28,456 bases of DNA from JANMEX01 sp031423755 (GCA_031423755.1 JANPGC010000322.1:1-28456), one strand, 5' to 3'. Positions 13,645-22,698 are shown, counted from the first letter of the stretch. The notes: a model not told the origin generated them from the letters alone. Translations and numbers: made by a program.

Positions 13645-15543
13645 ATGCTGGACAAACTTCGAGATGGCGCAAAAGGCCCGACTGCCAAAATTCTGCTTGC
13701 CCTCCTTGTCGTGTCATTTGCGGCACTCGGCATCGCCGATGTGTTCAGGTTCAATTTTGTCGGTACATCTGTGCTGACAGCGGGCAAGACCACTGTCACG
13801 CCCAATGAGTTCCGCCTCGCCTATGCCCGCCAATTGCAGGTCGCGCAGCAACAGATGGGCGCGCGCCTGACAGCCGAACAGGCCAAGGCGCTCGGCCTTG
13901 ACGGTCAAGTGACCGAGCAGTTGGTCGCCGGAGCCGTGCTTGACGAGCAGGCGCGCATCATGAACCTTGGATTGTCGCGTGACCGGCTTGCCGCGCTGAC
14001 AGGCGAAGACCCGGCGTTCAAGGGCAACGACGGCGCGTTCAGCCGGGCCCAGTTTGACGCCGTGCTGCGCAGCGTGGGCATGCGACCGGAAGACTACCTG
14101 AAGAGCCGCGAGAAAATTGCCGTGCGCCAACAGATCGTCGATGCCGTGACCGACAGCCTGCCAGTGCCAAAGGCGTTCCTCTCGGCAGTCGCCCAGCACG
14201 ACGGCGAAAACCGGACCGTCGATTTCGTCACAATTCCTGCCTCCGTCATCCCGGCGATCACCACCGTCGATGAGGCTGCGCTGAAGAAATTCTTTGACGA
14301 GCGCAAGGAGTCCTACAAGGCCCCCGAGTATCGTAAATTCAGTTATGTGCGCCTGATTCCCGATGACATCGCTGATCCAAAACTGATCGCTGACGCCGAC
14401 GTTCAGGCCGATTATGAGAAGAACAAGGCCCGCTACACCACGCCGGAAACACGCGCCATTGATCAGATCGTCTTCGCCAACGATGCGGCGGCAAAGGCAG
14501 CCAAAGACAAGCTTGCGACCGGCGCGTCCTTCGAGGACATCGTCAAACTCGAAAACAAGGCGATGACCGACGTCTCGCTTGGCGTGTTGAAGAAATCTGA
14601 CGTTCCCGACCCCAAGATCGCCGACGCGGCATTCGCCCTTGCATCAGGTGCCGTATCTGACGTCATTCCCGGCCCATTTGGCCCGGTGCTCGTGCGCGTT
14701 ACAGCGATCACGCCGGAAGTCGTGCAGCCGTTTGACGGCATCAAGGAGACCATCCGCAAGGATTTGGCGCTCAACGAGGCGGCCAATCTCGTGCTTGAGG
14801 TGCATGATTCTTACGAGGACGCGCGCGGTGGCGGCGATTCGCTGAAGGCTGCCGCTGACAAGGTGAAACTGAAGGTCGTCACCATCGAAGCGATGGATGC
14901 GACAGGACAGGCGCCAGATGGTCAGCTCGTCAAAGACCTGCCCGAGGCACAAAATTTGATATCTTCCGTCTTTCAGGCGGACGAAGGCGCAGAAAACACG
15001 CCGCTTAATGCCGGCGGCAATGGCTTCATCTGGTATGAGGTGGAAAAGGTCACCCCTGCCCGCGACCGCACCTTGGACGAGGTGCGCGAGAAGGTGATTG
15101 CCGATTGGAAGACTGCGACAATCGACGAGCAGCTTGCAACCAAGGCCGAAGAAATCCGCAAGGCTGTCGCCGGTGGCAAAACACTTGACGCTGTGGCGAC
15201 CGAGCTTTCCTTGACCAAAGTGACCAAGCGCGGCCTCACCCGCGGCACCGACGATGCCGACCTTGGCACCGATGGCGTGGAAGCGGCGTTCAGCGGCGGG
15301 CTTGATCATGTCGCCGCCGTTGCCAATGCCACCGGCGATCAGCAGACGGTCCTCAAAGTGACCGAAGTGTTTGAGCCGACAGACGTTTCAGACGCCGCCG
15401 TGCCGGAGAACCGCAAGCAGCAGGTCGCGCGCGGCCTGTCAGACGATCTGCTCGACCAGTTTGTCGCGCGGCTGCGCGAAGTCTATCCTGTCACGCTCAA
15501 CAGCGGCGTGATGGAAACGGCAATTCAGTCCGGTTCTTTCTGA
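13645..15543 (+). CDS. ppiD: PpiD-like periplasmic peptidyl-prolyl isomerase/chaperone
   Basis: A 632-residue inner-membrane-anchored folding factor for exported proteins. It begins MLDKLRDGAKG, followed by one membrane segment (about 14-35, ILLALLVVSFAALGIADVF). Next comes a SurA/PpiD-type N-terminal chaperone region (about 45-240, including EQLVAGAVLDEQA and DGAFSRAQFD), a parvulin-like domain (about 260-380) and a C-terminal chaperone half. Isomerase activity is uncertain, as parvulin domains in PpiD homologues are often inactive. The start is ATG 13645 or 13642 with GGGA upstream; the frame is open to 13567, but those codons lack a family match. The stop shares one base with the trpD start (TGATG), so the two are translationally coupled. 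This makes ppiD the first gene of the trp/moa unit. Confidence 0.92.
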   Translation: MLDKLRDGAKGPTAKILLALLVVSFAALGIADVFRFNFVGTSVLTAGKTTVTPNEFRLAYARQLQVAQQQMGARLTAEQAKALGLDGQVTEQLVAGAVLDEQARIMNLGLSRDRLAALTGEDPAFKGNDGAFSRAQFDAVLRSVGMRPEDYLKSREKIAVRQQIVDAVTDSLPVPKAFLSAVAQHDGENRTVDFVTIPASVIPAITTVDEAALKKFFDERKESYKAPEYRKFSYVRLIPDDIADPKLIADADVQADYEKNKARYTTPETRAIDQIVFANDAAAKAAKDKLATGASFEDIVKLENKAMTDVSLGVLKKSDVPDPKIADAAFALASGAVSDVIPGPFGPVLVRVTAITPEVVQPFDGIKETIRKDLALNEAANLVLEVHDSYEDARGGGDSLKAAADKVKLKVVTIEAMDATGQAPDGQLVKDLPEAQNLISSVFQADEGAENTPLNAGGNGFIWYEVEKVTPARDRTLDEVREKVIADWKTATIDEQLATKAEEIRKAVAGGKTLDAVATELSLTKVTKRGLTRGTDDADLGTDGVEAAFSGGLDHVAAVANATGDQQTVLKVTEVFEPTDVSDAAVPENRKQQVARGLSDDLLDQFVARLREVYPVTLNSGVMETAIQSGSF

Positions 15544-16565
15544 TGACAGCGGCAATGAAGCCATTCCTGCAGAAACTTGCGAGCGGACAGCCGCTGACGC
15601 GACCGGAAGCGGAGGACGCGTTTGGTATCATCATGTCCGGCGATGCTACCGCCAGCCAGATCGGTGCATTCCTGATGGCGCTCAGGCTTCGCGGCGAGAC
15701 CGTGTCAGAAATCGCGGGCGCTGTATCGACGATGCGCGGCAAGATGCTGAAAGTGGAAGCGCCGGATAGTGCCATCGACATTGTCGGTACCGGCGGCGAT
15801 GCTTCGGGCTCGTGGAATGTGTCCACCGCCAGCGCCCTGGTCGTTGCCGGTTGCGGCGTGCCTGTCGCCAAGCACGGAAACCGCGCGCTCACCTCCCGCT
15901 CCGGCGCTGCCGATACGCTCGCCGCGCTCGGCGTCAATCTTGAACTTGGACCGGACGGCATTTCCGAATGCATCAAAGAGGCCGGCATCGGCTTCATGTT
16001 CGCCCCAGCGCATCATTCGGCGATGCGCCATGTCGGTCCCACCCGAGTCGAACTTGGCACCCGCACGATCTTCAACCTGCTTGGCCCGCTCTCCAATCCT
16101 GCTGGTGTCAAGCGCCAGCTCCTCGGCGTGTTCGCACCTGAATGGGTCGAGCCGCTCGCGCATGTGCTCAATGATCTTGGTTGCGAGGCAGCATGGGTGG
16201 TCCATGGCGATGGCCTAGACGAAATGACACTGACCGGCGTGACGAAAGTGGCAGAACTGAAGGACGGCAAGGTGCGCACTTTTGAGGTGACGCCAGAAGA
16301 CGCAGGCCTGCCCCGCGCAGATGCCGCTGCACTCAAGGGCGGCGACGCCGAGCACAATGCACGTGCGCTTCGGGCATTGCTGGAGGGCACACAGGGTGCC
16401 TACCGTGACATCACGCTGCTCAATTCTGCCGCCGCGCTAATCGTCGCCGAAAAAGCTTCGACGCTGAGGGAAGGCGTTGCCATGGCAGCTGAGTCCATCG
16501 ACAGCGGCAAAGCACTCGCAACGCTTGACAGGCTGGTCGCCGTTTCCAACGGGCGGGACGCCTGA
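15543..16565 (+). CDS. trpD: Anthranilate phosphoribosyltransferase
   Basis: TrpD transfers phosphoribose from PRPP to anthranilate, the second step of tryptophan synthesis. The 340-residue protein shows the glycosyltransferase family 3 layout. A helical N-terminal part (FLMALRLRGETVSEIAG) is followed by the PRPP-binding DIVGTGGD and NVSTASALV, then KHGNRALTSRSGAADTLAALG, FAPAHHSAM, GTRTIFNLLGPLSNPA, and VVHGDGLDEMT near the active site. The ATG overlaps the ppiD stop as TGATG; an internal ATG at 15555 (MKPFL) is an alternative start. trpC begins one base after its stop. Confidence 0.97.
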   Translation: MTAAMKPFLQKLASGQPLTRPEAEDAFGIIMSGDATASQIGAFLMALRLRGETVSEIAGAVSTMRGKMLKVEAPDSAIDIVGTGGDASGSWNVSTASALVVAGCGVPVAKHGNRALTSRSGAADTLAALGVNLELGPDGISECIKEAGIGFMFAPAHHSAMRHVGPTRVELGTRTIFNLLGPLSNPAGVKRQLLGVFAPEWVEPLAHVLNDLGCEAAWVVHGDGLDEMTLTGVTKVAELKDGKVRTFEVTPEDAGLPRADAAALKGGDAEHNARALRALLEGTQGAYRDITLLNSAAALIVAEKASTLREGVAMAAESIDSGKALATLDRLVAVSNGRDA

Positions 16566-16566
16566 G

Positions 16567-17361
16567 GTGGCCGACATTTTGCGCAAGATCGAAGCCTACA
16601 AGCGCGAGGAAATCAGCGCCGCCAAGAATCACGTGCCGCTCGCTGACCTGAAGGCGATGGCGCGCGATCAAAGCGCTCCGCGCGGCTTCCTGAATGCGCT
16701 CAAAGCCAAGCGTGCCGCCGGAAATTATGCCCTGATCGCCGAAATAAAAAAAGCCAGCCCGTCCAAAGGCTTGATTCGCGCTGATTTCAACCCGCCTGAT
16801 CTTGCCAAGGCGTACGAGTCCGGTGGTGCCGCCTGTCTGTCGGTGCTGACTGACACGCCGTCATTCCAGGGCGCGCCGGAATATCTGACGAATGCCCGCG
16901 CCGCCTGCGCCCTGCCCGCACTTCGCAAGGATTTCCTGTTTGACACCTATCAGGTGCATGAGGCCCGAGCATGGGGTGCGGACGCAATTCTCATCATCAT
17001 GGCAAGCGTCAGCGATGAATTGGCGTGCGATCTGGAAGAAACCGCGTTTGAACTTGGCATGGATGCTCTCGTTGAGGTTCACGACGAGGAAGAGACCGAA
17101 CGCGCTCTGCGGCTGAAGTCCCGCCTTTTGGGCATAAACAACCGCAATCTGCGCACCTTTGAAGTTAGCCTCACAGTCTCCGAGCGGCTTTCCGCCATGG
17201 TTCCATCAGAATACCTGCTGGTCGGCGAGAGCGGAATTTTCACCCACGCAGACTGCCAGCGCCTCGAAAAAACCGGGATCGGCACATTCCTCGTCGGCGA
17301 AAGCCTGATGCGGCAGGATGATGTTGCCGCCGCCACCCGCCTGTTGCTGACGGGAGCCTGA
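16567..17361 (+). CDS. trpC: Indole-3-glycerol phosphate synthase
   Basis: TrpC closes the indole ring, converting carboxyphenylamino-deoxyribulose phosphate to indole-glycerol phosphate. The 264-residue TIM barrel carries the family blocks IAEIKKASPSKG, ACLSVLTD, LRKDFLFDTYQVHEARAWGA, LVEVHDEEE, LLGINNRNLRTF and LVGESGI. The start is GTG 16567, one base after the trpD stop, and gives the normal N terminus ADILRKIEAYK. The frame is open upstream to 16477, but those codons lie inside trpD. It is a stand-alone trpC, not fused to trpF. Confidence 0.97.
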   Translation: MADILRKIEAYKREEISAAKNHVPLADLKAMARDQSAPRGFLNALKAKRAAGNYALIAEIKKASPSKGLIRADFNPPDLAKAYESGGAACLSVLTDTPSFQGAPEYLTNARAACALPALRKDFLFDTYQVHEARAWGADAILIIMASVSDELACDLEETAFELGMDALVEVHDEEETERALRLKSRLLGINNRNLRTFEVSLTVSERLSAMVPSEYLLVGESGIFTHADCQRLEKTGIGTFLVGESLMRQDDVAAATRLLLTGA

Positions 17362-17362
17362 G

Positions 17363-17845
17363 ATGAGCAGCGCACTGACCCACCTTGACGCGACCGGCGC
17401 AGCCAACATGGTGGATGTCGCCGCAAAGTCCGACACTGATCGCGTGGCGAGTGCAGAGGGCCGCGTGAGAATGCTGCCGGAAACGCTGGCGCTGATCCTT
17501 TCCGGCAACGCCAAGAAGGGCGACGTGATCGGCGCGGCGCGCTTCGCCGGCATCATGGCCGCCAAGCGGACGCATGAGCTGATCCCGCTCTGCCATCCGC
17601 TGCTGATCAGCAAGGTCAGCGTCGATATCAATGCGGATGAGGCCCTGCCCGGCCTCATTGTAACAGCCACTGTCAAGCTCACCGGCAAGACCGGCGTTGA
17701 AATGGAAGCTCTGACTGCCGTCTCCGTTGCGTGTCTTACCATCTATGACATGGCCAAAGCCGTCGACCGCGGCATGGAAATCTGCGGCATCCGCGTGCTT
17801 GCGAAATCTGGCGGCAAATCCGGCGACTACAGAGCCGCCAGATGA
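17363..17845 (+). CDS. moaC: Cyclic pyranopterin monophosphate synthase
   Basis: MoaC converts the 3',8-cyclo-GTP product of MoaA to cyclic pyranopterin monophosphate, an early molybdenum-cofactor step. The 160-residue protein has typical motifs: MVDVAAKSDTDRVA, GAARFAGIMAAKRTHELIPLCHPL, GVEMEALTA (111-119) and YDMAKAVDRGM with Asp129 and Lys132, equivalent to the catalytic Asp and Lys. The ATG lies one base after the trpC stop. The stop overlaps the moeA start by four bases (ATGA). The neighbouring moaA is not in the window. Confidence 0.97.
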   Translation: MSSALTHLDATGAANMVDVAAKSDTDRVASAEGRVRMLPETLALILSGNAKKGDVIGAARFAGIMAAKRTHELIPLCHPLLISKVSVDINADEALPGLIVTATVKLTGKTGVEMEALTAVSVACLTIYDMAKAVDRGMEICGIRVLAKSGGKSGDYRAAR

Positions 17846-19050
17846 AACAGCTGATTTCAGTCGAGGCCGCCGTTGCGCTGGTACTCAAAGACACGCAGGC
17901 GTTGCCCCCTGAAATGGCGACCCTTCACGACGCGGCTTGGCGGGTGCTTGCGGAAGATATTGTCGCGCTGCGCACCCAGCCGCCTTTCAACGCCGCTGCC
18001 ATGGATGGTTATTCGGTCTGCGACGCGGACGCGTGGCAAGGCGCGGAACTCACAGTCATTGGCGAATCCGCGGCCGGACGCGCATTCGACGGCGCGATTG
18101 CCACCGGGCAAGCCGTTCGCATTTTCACCGGCGCACCGGTGCCGGAAGGTGCGGGAACGGTGGTCATGCAGGAAGATGTTGAGGTTACTGCACCGGGCGC
18201 GATCCGCGTTGTCGGGGTAGTTCAAGCCGGCAGGCATGTGCGCAGGCGCGGGCTGGATTTTGCGGAAGGCCGCACACTTCTTGCCAAGGGCACATTCCTT
18301 GACGCCGCAAGCCTGTCGCTTGCAGCTGCGGGAGGGCACCCAAACTTGCCGGTCGTCCGTCGTCCGCGCATTGCCATTCTTGCCACCGGCGATGAATTGG
18401 TCTTGCCCGGAACCGAGCCCGGACCGGACCAGATTGTCGCCTCGAACGGCTTCGGCGTTGCCGCATTGGCGCGCAAGGCGGGAGCAGTTTTCACTGATCT
18501 TGGCATCGTTCCCGACGATCACGCACTGATCCGCGATGCAATTTCAAAGGCCTTTGCCGATGGCGCGGACATTCTCGTCACACTGGGCGGTGCCTCTGTC
18601 GGCGACCATGATCTCATCAAGCCGGTGCTGGCAGATCTTGGCGTGCCGCTCGGCTTCTGGCAGATCGCCATGCGGCCCGGCAAACCGTTGATGCACGGGC
18701 GGCATGGCGACGCGCACGTGCTCGGCCTGCCCGGCAATCCGGTGTCGAGCCTCGTCTGCGCACACCTCTTCCTGCTGCCGCTTATCGCCAGCTTGTCGGG
18801 CAGAGCATACGCCTCGCCGCTGGCTTCAGCGCGCCTCGCACAAAAGATGAAGGCCAATGATCAGCGCCAGGATTATGTCCGTGCGCAGCTGCAGCGGCAG
18901 AGCGACGGAAGCCTGACCGCCATGCCATTTGATATTCAGGACTCATCCATGCTGTCCGTGCTGGCCGCATCAGACGGCCTCATCATCCGCCCGCCACACG
19001 CGCCGGAAGCTTCCGCTGGCGCTGAAACGCAGGTCCTGTTGCTGCGCTGA
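17842..19050 (+). CDS. moeA: Molybdopterin molybdenumtransferase
   Basis: MoeA inserts molybdate into adenylylated molybdopterin to give the active cofactor. The 402-residue length is standard. Visible family segments are FNAAAMDGYSV, the TGAPVPEGAGTVVMQED strand, RRRGLDF, ILATGDELV, DQIVASNGFGVAALA, TLGGASVGDHDLI, RPGKPLMHGRHG and GLPGNPVSS. It is the last gene of the ppiD-trpD-trpC-moaC-moeA chain, overlapping moaC by ATGA. About 100 bases follow before lexA, which has its own regulated promoter. Confidence 0.97.
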   Translation: MKQLISVEAAVALVLKDTQALPPEMATLHDAAWRVLAEDIVALRTQPPFNAAAMDGYSVCDADAWQGAELTVIGESAAGRAFDGAIATGQAVRIFTGAPVPEGAGTVVMQEDVEVTAPGAIRVVGVVQAGRHVRRRGLDFAEGRTLLAKGTFLDAASLSLAAAGGHPNLPVVRRPRIAILATGDELVLPGTEPGPDQIVASNGFGVAALARKAGAVFTDLGIVPDDHALIRDAISKAFADGADILVTLGGASVGDHDLIKPVLADLGVPLGFWQIAMRPGKPLMHGRHGDAHVLGLPGNPVSSLVCAHLFLLPLIASLSGRAYASPLASARLAQKMKANDQRQDYVRAQLQRQSDGSLTAMPFDIQDSSMLSVLAASDGLIIRPPHAPEASAGAETQVLLLR

Positions 19051-19086
19051 CCGGCGGCTTTACAACCCCAACAACAAACACTTGTA

Positions 19087-19127
19087 GAACACAACTGGAA
19101 CATATAGTGTATGTTCAGGTTTTGTTT
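19087..19127 (+). promoter_or_regulatory. LexA SOS boxes in the lexA promoter
   Basis: GAAC-N7-GAAC (19087-19101) is a perfect alphaproteobacterial SOS box (GTTC-N7-GTTC read on the other strand). A second imperfect box, GTTC-N7-GTTT (19113-19127), is in opposite orientation, so GAACAT and ATGTTC face each other. The first box lies between CTTGTA (19081-19086) and TATAGT (19103-19108), a plausible -35/-10 pair, so LexA bound there would block its own promoter. Confidence 0.85.
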
Positions 19128-19149
19128 TTTGATTCTGGGGAATAAAGCG

Positions 19150-19866
19150 ATGCTGACACGCAAGCAACAAGAACTTCTGCTGTTCATTCATGAGCGGATG
19201 CGCGAATCCGGCATTCCTCCGTCGTTTGATGAAATGAAGGACGCACTGGATTTGGCTTCCAAGTCGGGCATACACCGGCTTGTCACGGCGCTCGAAGAAC
19301 GCGGATTCATCCGTCGGCTGCCAAATCGGGCGCGGGCGCTGGAAGTGCTCCGCCTGCCGGAAAATGTCGGCGTTTCCTCGGTTCAGCGCAAGTTTTCACC
19401 CAGCGTCATCGAGGGCACGCTTGGCAAGAAGCCGGAGTATCCTGCCCGGCCCTCGCGCAACGCCAACGATGATGACGCGACCCGCTCTGTCTCCATTCCG
19501 GTGATGGGCAAGATTGCGGCCGGCGTTCCAATCTCGGCAATCCAGCATCAGAGCCACATGATCGCCTGCCCGCCGGATTTGATCGGCCTTGGCGAGCATT
19601 TCGCGCTTGAGGTCAAGGGCGATTCGATGATTGAGGCCGGCATTCTCGACGGCGATACGGTGGTGATCCGCAAGGCGGACAGCTGCACGTCCGGCGACAT
19701 TGTCGTTGCGCTGGTGGATGACGAGGAGGCGACGCTGAAGCGCTTCCGCCGCAAAGGCGCGTCTGTGGCGCTTGAGGCTGCCAACCCAGCCTACGAGACC
19801 CGGATTTTCGGGCCGGACCGTGTGCGCGTTCAAGGGCGTCTGGTCGGATTGATCCGCCGCTATTGA
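19150..19866 (+). CDS. lexA: LexA repressor, SOS response regulator
   Basis: LexA represses DNA-repair genes and self-cleaves when RecA filaments form. The 238-residue protein starts MLTRKQQELLLFIHERM. It has a winged helix DNA-binding domain (about 1-70, SKSGIHRLVTALEERGFI). After a linker comes the self-cleavage site Ala124-Gly125 in GKIAAGVP and the Ser159 (VKGDSM)/Lys197 (EATLKRF) catalytic pair. The linker is longer than in E. coli, as is normal in alphaproteobacteria. ATG 19150 has GGGGAA about eight bases upstream. The frame is open to an ATG at 19111, but that lies only a few bases downstream of the promoter and inside an operator. Its stop overlaps the 3' end of convergent comEC by seven bases. 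Confidence 0.98.
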   Translation: MLTRKQQELLLFIHERMRESGIPPSFDEMKDALDLASKSGIHRLVTALEERGFIRRLPNRARALEVLRLPENVGVSSVQRKFSPSVIEGTLGKKPEYPARPSRNANDDDATRSVSIPVMGKIAAGVPISAIQHQSHMIACPPDLIGLGEHFALEVKGDSMIEAGILDGDTVVIRKADSCTSGDIVVALVDDEEATLKRFRRKGASVALEAANPAYETRIFGPDRVRVQGRLVGLIRRY

Positions 19867-22649
19867 GGGCCGCGCCGATTGGTATTCGCCGGTAAAGCGG
19901 TAGCAGGTTTTGGCGACGGCCGGCGCGCAGGCTGAAACTCAGGCAGATTGCGGGCGGCGCGAGAATAGACGCGCTCCCGGTTCCATGGCCGGACGGGTTC
20001 TCCAACAGCGAAGCGGATTGAAACCGTGTTCGCGTTGCGCGTCGGCGGTGAGTTTGTGGAACCCCCATTGATCTGCGTTGACCGCTGCGGCAGTGCGTCT
20101 GCCGGTGCATCATATGGCGCCGTTGTCGGCACTGCTGCATGCGATCCATCCGGCTCATGGGCTTGCGCTTGGCCCAACAGAGAATCAGCTGGCGCTCTTG
20201 AACCGTTGCTCTGGCTCATGAATTCTATTTCTGCCGTGCCATTGCGCGCCAGTTCGGACGCCCGCAACAATCTTGCATTGCCTTCAGGGCAAACGCGAAA
20301 GGGTGTCGGACTGGCGGTGATCACCAGGTCTGCCTTCATGCAAGCCTGCCGGATGAGCCGCAGGTAGCCGGGAGCAAACGCAAATTTTTTTCCATCTCCT
20401 GCCTTCGGACTGGCGCCGCCACCACTCCCGGGCGCATGGCCGGGCGTTGGCAACTCGGGGCTTGCACTTTTTGAGCTCGCCACTCCAGCGGACGCGCCCG
20501 GGTCGGCAGTGCCGACTTTCCGCCATTCGGACACGGCCTGTGCGTGGCTCCCGGCAGGACTGTCGCCGTCCGGAAGTTCCGGCAGTTGCTCCAGCCACGC
20601 CACCGTGAAATCCGGCGTCGCTCGCAGCAGGCACAGTCCCGGCCGACATTGAAACGTGCCCCGCTTTGTCTCGGCCATTTCGGAGAGCGCACGGTAATCC
20701 TTTCCCTCAAAAGCAACGTCTGGCTTGATGAGGGTCCGTGAATTCGTCGCCCGCTGCCACGTCTGTGTCGTGAAGCTGTTCGGCCGTGTGCGATTGACGC
20801 TCATGCTGCCGACTTCACTAACAAGGGCGACGAGCCGCGCGTCCTCCGAGACCAGCAGATCAGGTGTATGCCGCTCCGCCAACAGCAGGGTCAACACAGG
20901 CAGCAACACCAACCCCGCCAAGCGCAGCCTCGTCTGCAACAGGCTGAGCAGCAGCAGAACCAGAACCGCCACAAGAAAAGCCGGACGGCTGACCGCGCCG
21001 CTAAGACCCGCAGGCGACAGCGCGGCAAAGTAGCGTGCGATGTCGAGCATCAGGTGAACGCCCTCGCCCATGATTTTCAGCGGCCAGTGTTCAAGACCAA
21101 GCGGCATCGCCAGTGCCGACAAGACAGCAAAGGGCATCACAATCAGGGAAACCACCGGCATCGCTGCAAGGTTTGCAGGTAAGCCCATCGGTGCCAACCG
21201 GTGGAAATGCCAGGCTGAAAACAGCGCCGTTGCCACTCCAGCGACCACTGGCGTCAGCATTGCGCCCAAAATGAAGCGTTTCACGCGCTGCCATTTGGGC
21301 TGGACCTGATGCATCTGCTGCTGCTTTTGCTGCCGCTCGGCCATCCACGAATAGGCGCTGATCAGTGCCGCAGTGGCCGCAAACGACATCTGGAAACTCG
21401 GTCCCATGATCTCGTGCGGCGTCACTACCAGAATAAGAACGGCGGCGATGGCGAGATTTCGCAGCGTCAGCGCCTGCCGGTCAAGCAACACCGCTACCAG
21501 CATGACCGCGAGCATGATGAACGAGCGCATGGTCGCGACGCCCGCGCTAGACAGAAGCAGATAGAGAAAGCTTGCCAACAGGGCAGCGGCGGCGCCGTAT
21601 TTCTTGACCGGAAGTCCGGAGGCAAAGGCCGGAAACAGCGCAAAGCCCAGCCGGATTGTGACCATGAACACACCCGCCACCAGCGCCATGTGCAAGCCCG
21701 AAATCGAGATGATATGCGCCAGCCCCGTCAGCCGCATTGCCTCGTTGGTGTCCTCGTCAATGCCGCCCGAAACACCCGCGATCAACGCCGCAGCCATCGC
21801 GCCATCCGTGCCGGGGATCACCGCTTTGACCTTTTGCGCAATGCGCATGCGGGCATTTTCCAGCGCGAATGCCATGCGATCAAGCCATGGTGCGGGTCTT
21901 TCCGGCAGTTTCACGATCTTTCCCATCGAAAACCCTGTCGCGCCAATGCCCTGAAACCACGCGTGAAAGGCAAAGTCATAGCCGCCGGGGCGAACCGGTC
22001 CGGACGGCGGCTGCAGGCCGAAGCGGGCGGAAACAATGTCGCCAGCCCGCAGGTCAGCCGGGGCATTGCGCAGCGTCACACGAATGCGCGACGGCGCATA
22101 CTTCAGCACGGGCCTTGATGTCGCCAAAACGTCCGCTGTGATCCGCACCGACTTTTCAGCAAATTCCAGCCGCCGGATGCGCACATCCGCCTGTGTGGAA
22201 ATCTCGCCGCCCAGCATAGTCGATGTTGCAGCAATTGTTTCAAGCTTGGCAAAAAGCCCGCCCGCAGCAATCAGGCATAGAGCCGCCGATACCCAGGCCT
22301 TGTGCCCGGCGGCAAGTCGAAGCCGCCATGCTACGAATGTCAAAAGCGCCAGTGCCGCCAGCGCCATAAGCCCAACTTCGCTGGCCGCGACAAAGTAGAG
22401 AACCGAACCGAGCCCCATGAAGACAGGCACAAAAAAGAATGGCGTGCCGCGCGCTTCTTCCCGGGCTATGTCTTTGCCAACAACAGCGCGCAGCTTGCGA
22501 AACCGGTGTTGCGACGCGTCCAGCAGCCGCGCATGGAGCGGCAAGCTTACGGGCAGCCTCAAGCCAACCGGAACAGGCAGCAGCACGGTTTCATCGGCGT
22601 CCGGATCTGCAAAGCGCAGCCGTTCGTCCACCAACTCCGATACCGGCAT
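19860..22649 (-). CDS. comEC: ComEC/Rec2-type DNA-uptake channel protein without a visible metallo-beta-lactamase site
   Basis: A 929-residue inner-membrane protein, the channel that carries single-stranded DNA into the cytoplasm during transformation. The N-terminal part has hydrophobic segments (from about residue 68) and a DUF4131-like soluble region. The Competence domain follows, with GLAHIISISGLHMALVAGVF (309-328), LLSSAGVATMRSFIM and MGPSFQMSFAATAAL, then more membrane helices to about 620. The C-terminal ~300 residues are soluble and show no HxHxDH, so the nuclease-like domain is absent. Instead there are scattered cysteines and two Pro/Ser/Ala-rich low-complexity stretches (about 695-755 and 812-875). 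ATG 22649 has GAGGGG ahead of it; the frame is open to 23045, but those codons lie within gltX. The 3' end overlaps lexA by seven bases. Confidence 0.92.
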   Translation of the reverse strand: MPVSELVDERLRFADPDADETVLLPVPVGLRLPVSLPLHARLLDASQHRFRKLRAVVGKDIAREEARGTPFFFVPVFMGLGSVLYFVAASEVGLMALAALALLTFVAWRLRLAAGHKAWVSAALCLIAAGGLFAKLETIAATSTMLGGEISTQADVRIRRLEFAEKSVRITADVLATSRPVLKYAPSRIRVTLRNAPADLRAGDIVSARFGLQPPSGPVRPGGYDFAFHAWFQGIGATGFSMGKIVKLPERPAPWLDRMAFALENARMRIAQKVKAVIPGTDGAMAAALIAGVSGGIDEDTNEAMRLTGLAHIISISGLHMALVAGVFMVTIRLGFALFPAFASGLPVKKYGAAAALLASFLYLLLSSAGVATMRSFIMLAVMLVAVLLDRQALTLRNLAIAAVLILVVTPHEIMGPSFQMSFAATAALISAYSWMAERQQKQQQMHQVQPKWQRVKRFILGAMLTPVVAGVATALFSAWHFHRLAPMGLPANLAAMPVVSLIVMPFAVLSALAMPLGLEHWPLKIMGEGVHLMLDIARYFAALSPAGLSGAVSRPAFLVAVLVLLLLSLLQTRLRLAGLVLLPVLTLLLAERHTPDLLVSEDARLVALVSEVGSMSVNRTRPNSFTTQTWQRATNSRTLIKPDVAFEGKDYRALSEMAETKRGTFQCRPGLCLLRATPDFTVAWLEQLPELPDGDSPAGSHAQAVSEWRKVGTADPGASAGVASSKSASPELPTPGHAPGSGGGASPKAGDGKKFAFAPGYLRLIRQACMKADLVITASPTPFRVCPEGNARLLRASELARNGTAEIEFMSQSNGSRAPADSLLGQAQAHEPDGSHAAVPTTAPYDAPADALPQRSTQINGGSTNSPPTRNANTVSIRFAVGEPVRPWNRERVYSRAARNLPEFQPARRPSPKPATALPANTNRRGPQ

Positions 22650-22670
22650 CAAAACCCCTCGGCGCACCGG

Positions 22671-22698
22671 CTTGCACCCCCCGAACTCTGTGCTACAT
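22671..22698 (+). promoter_or_regulatory. Candidate gltX promoter
   Basis: CTTGCA (22671-22676) and CTACAT (22693-22698), 16 bases apart, resemble the rhizobial housekeeping pattern CTTGAC/CTATAT. They lie in the 108-base divergent gap between comEC and gltX, about 60 bases before the gltX ATG. Confidence 0.45.

Noticed and set aside
13467..13805. N-terminal extension of tpiA by 113 codons
   Set aside because: It crosses the divergent promoter region and the ppiD start; the family N terminus begins at 13466.
21309..22118. 269-codon plus-strand frame inside comEC
   Set aside because: Antisense shadow rich in Arg, His and Gln; the opposite strand encodes recognisable ComEC membrane segments.
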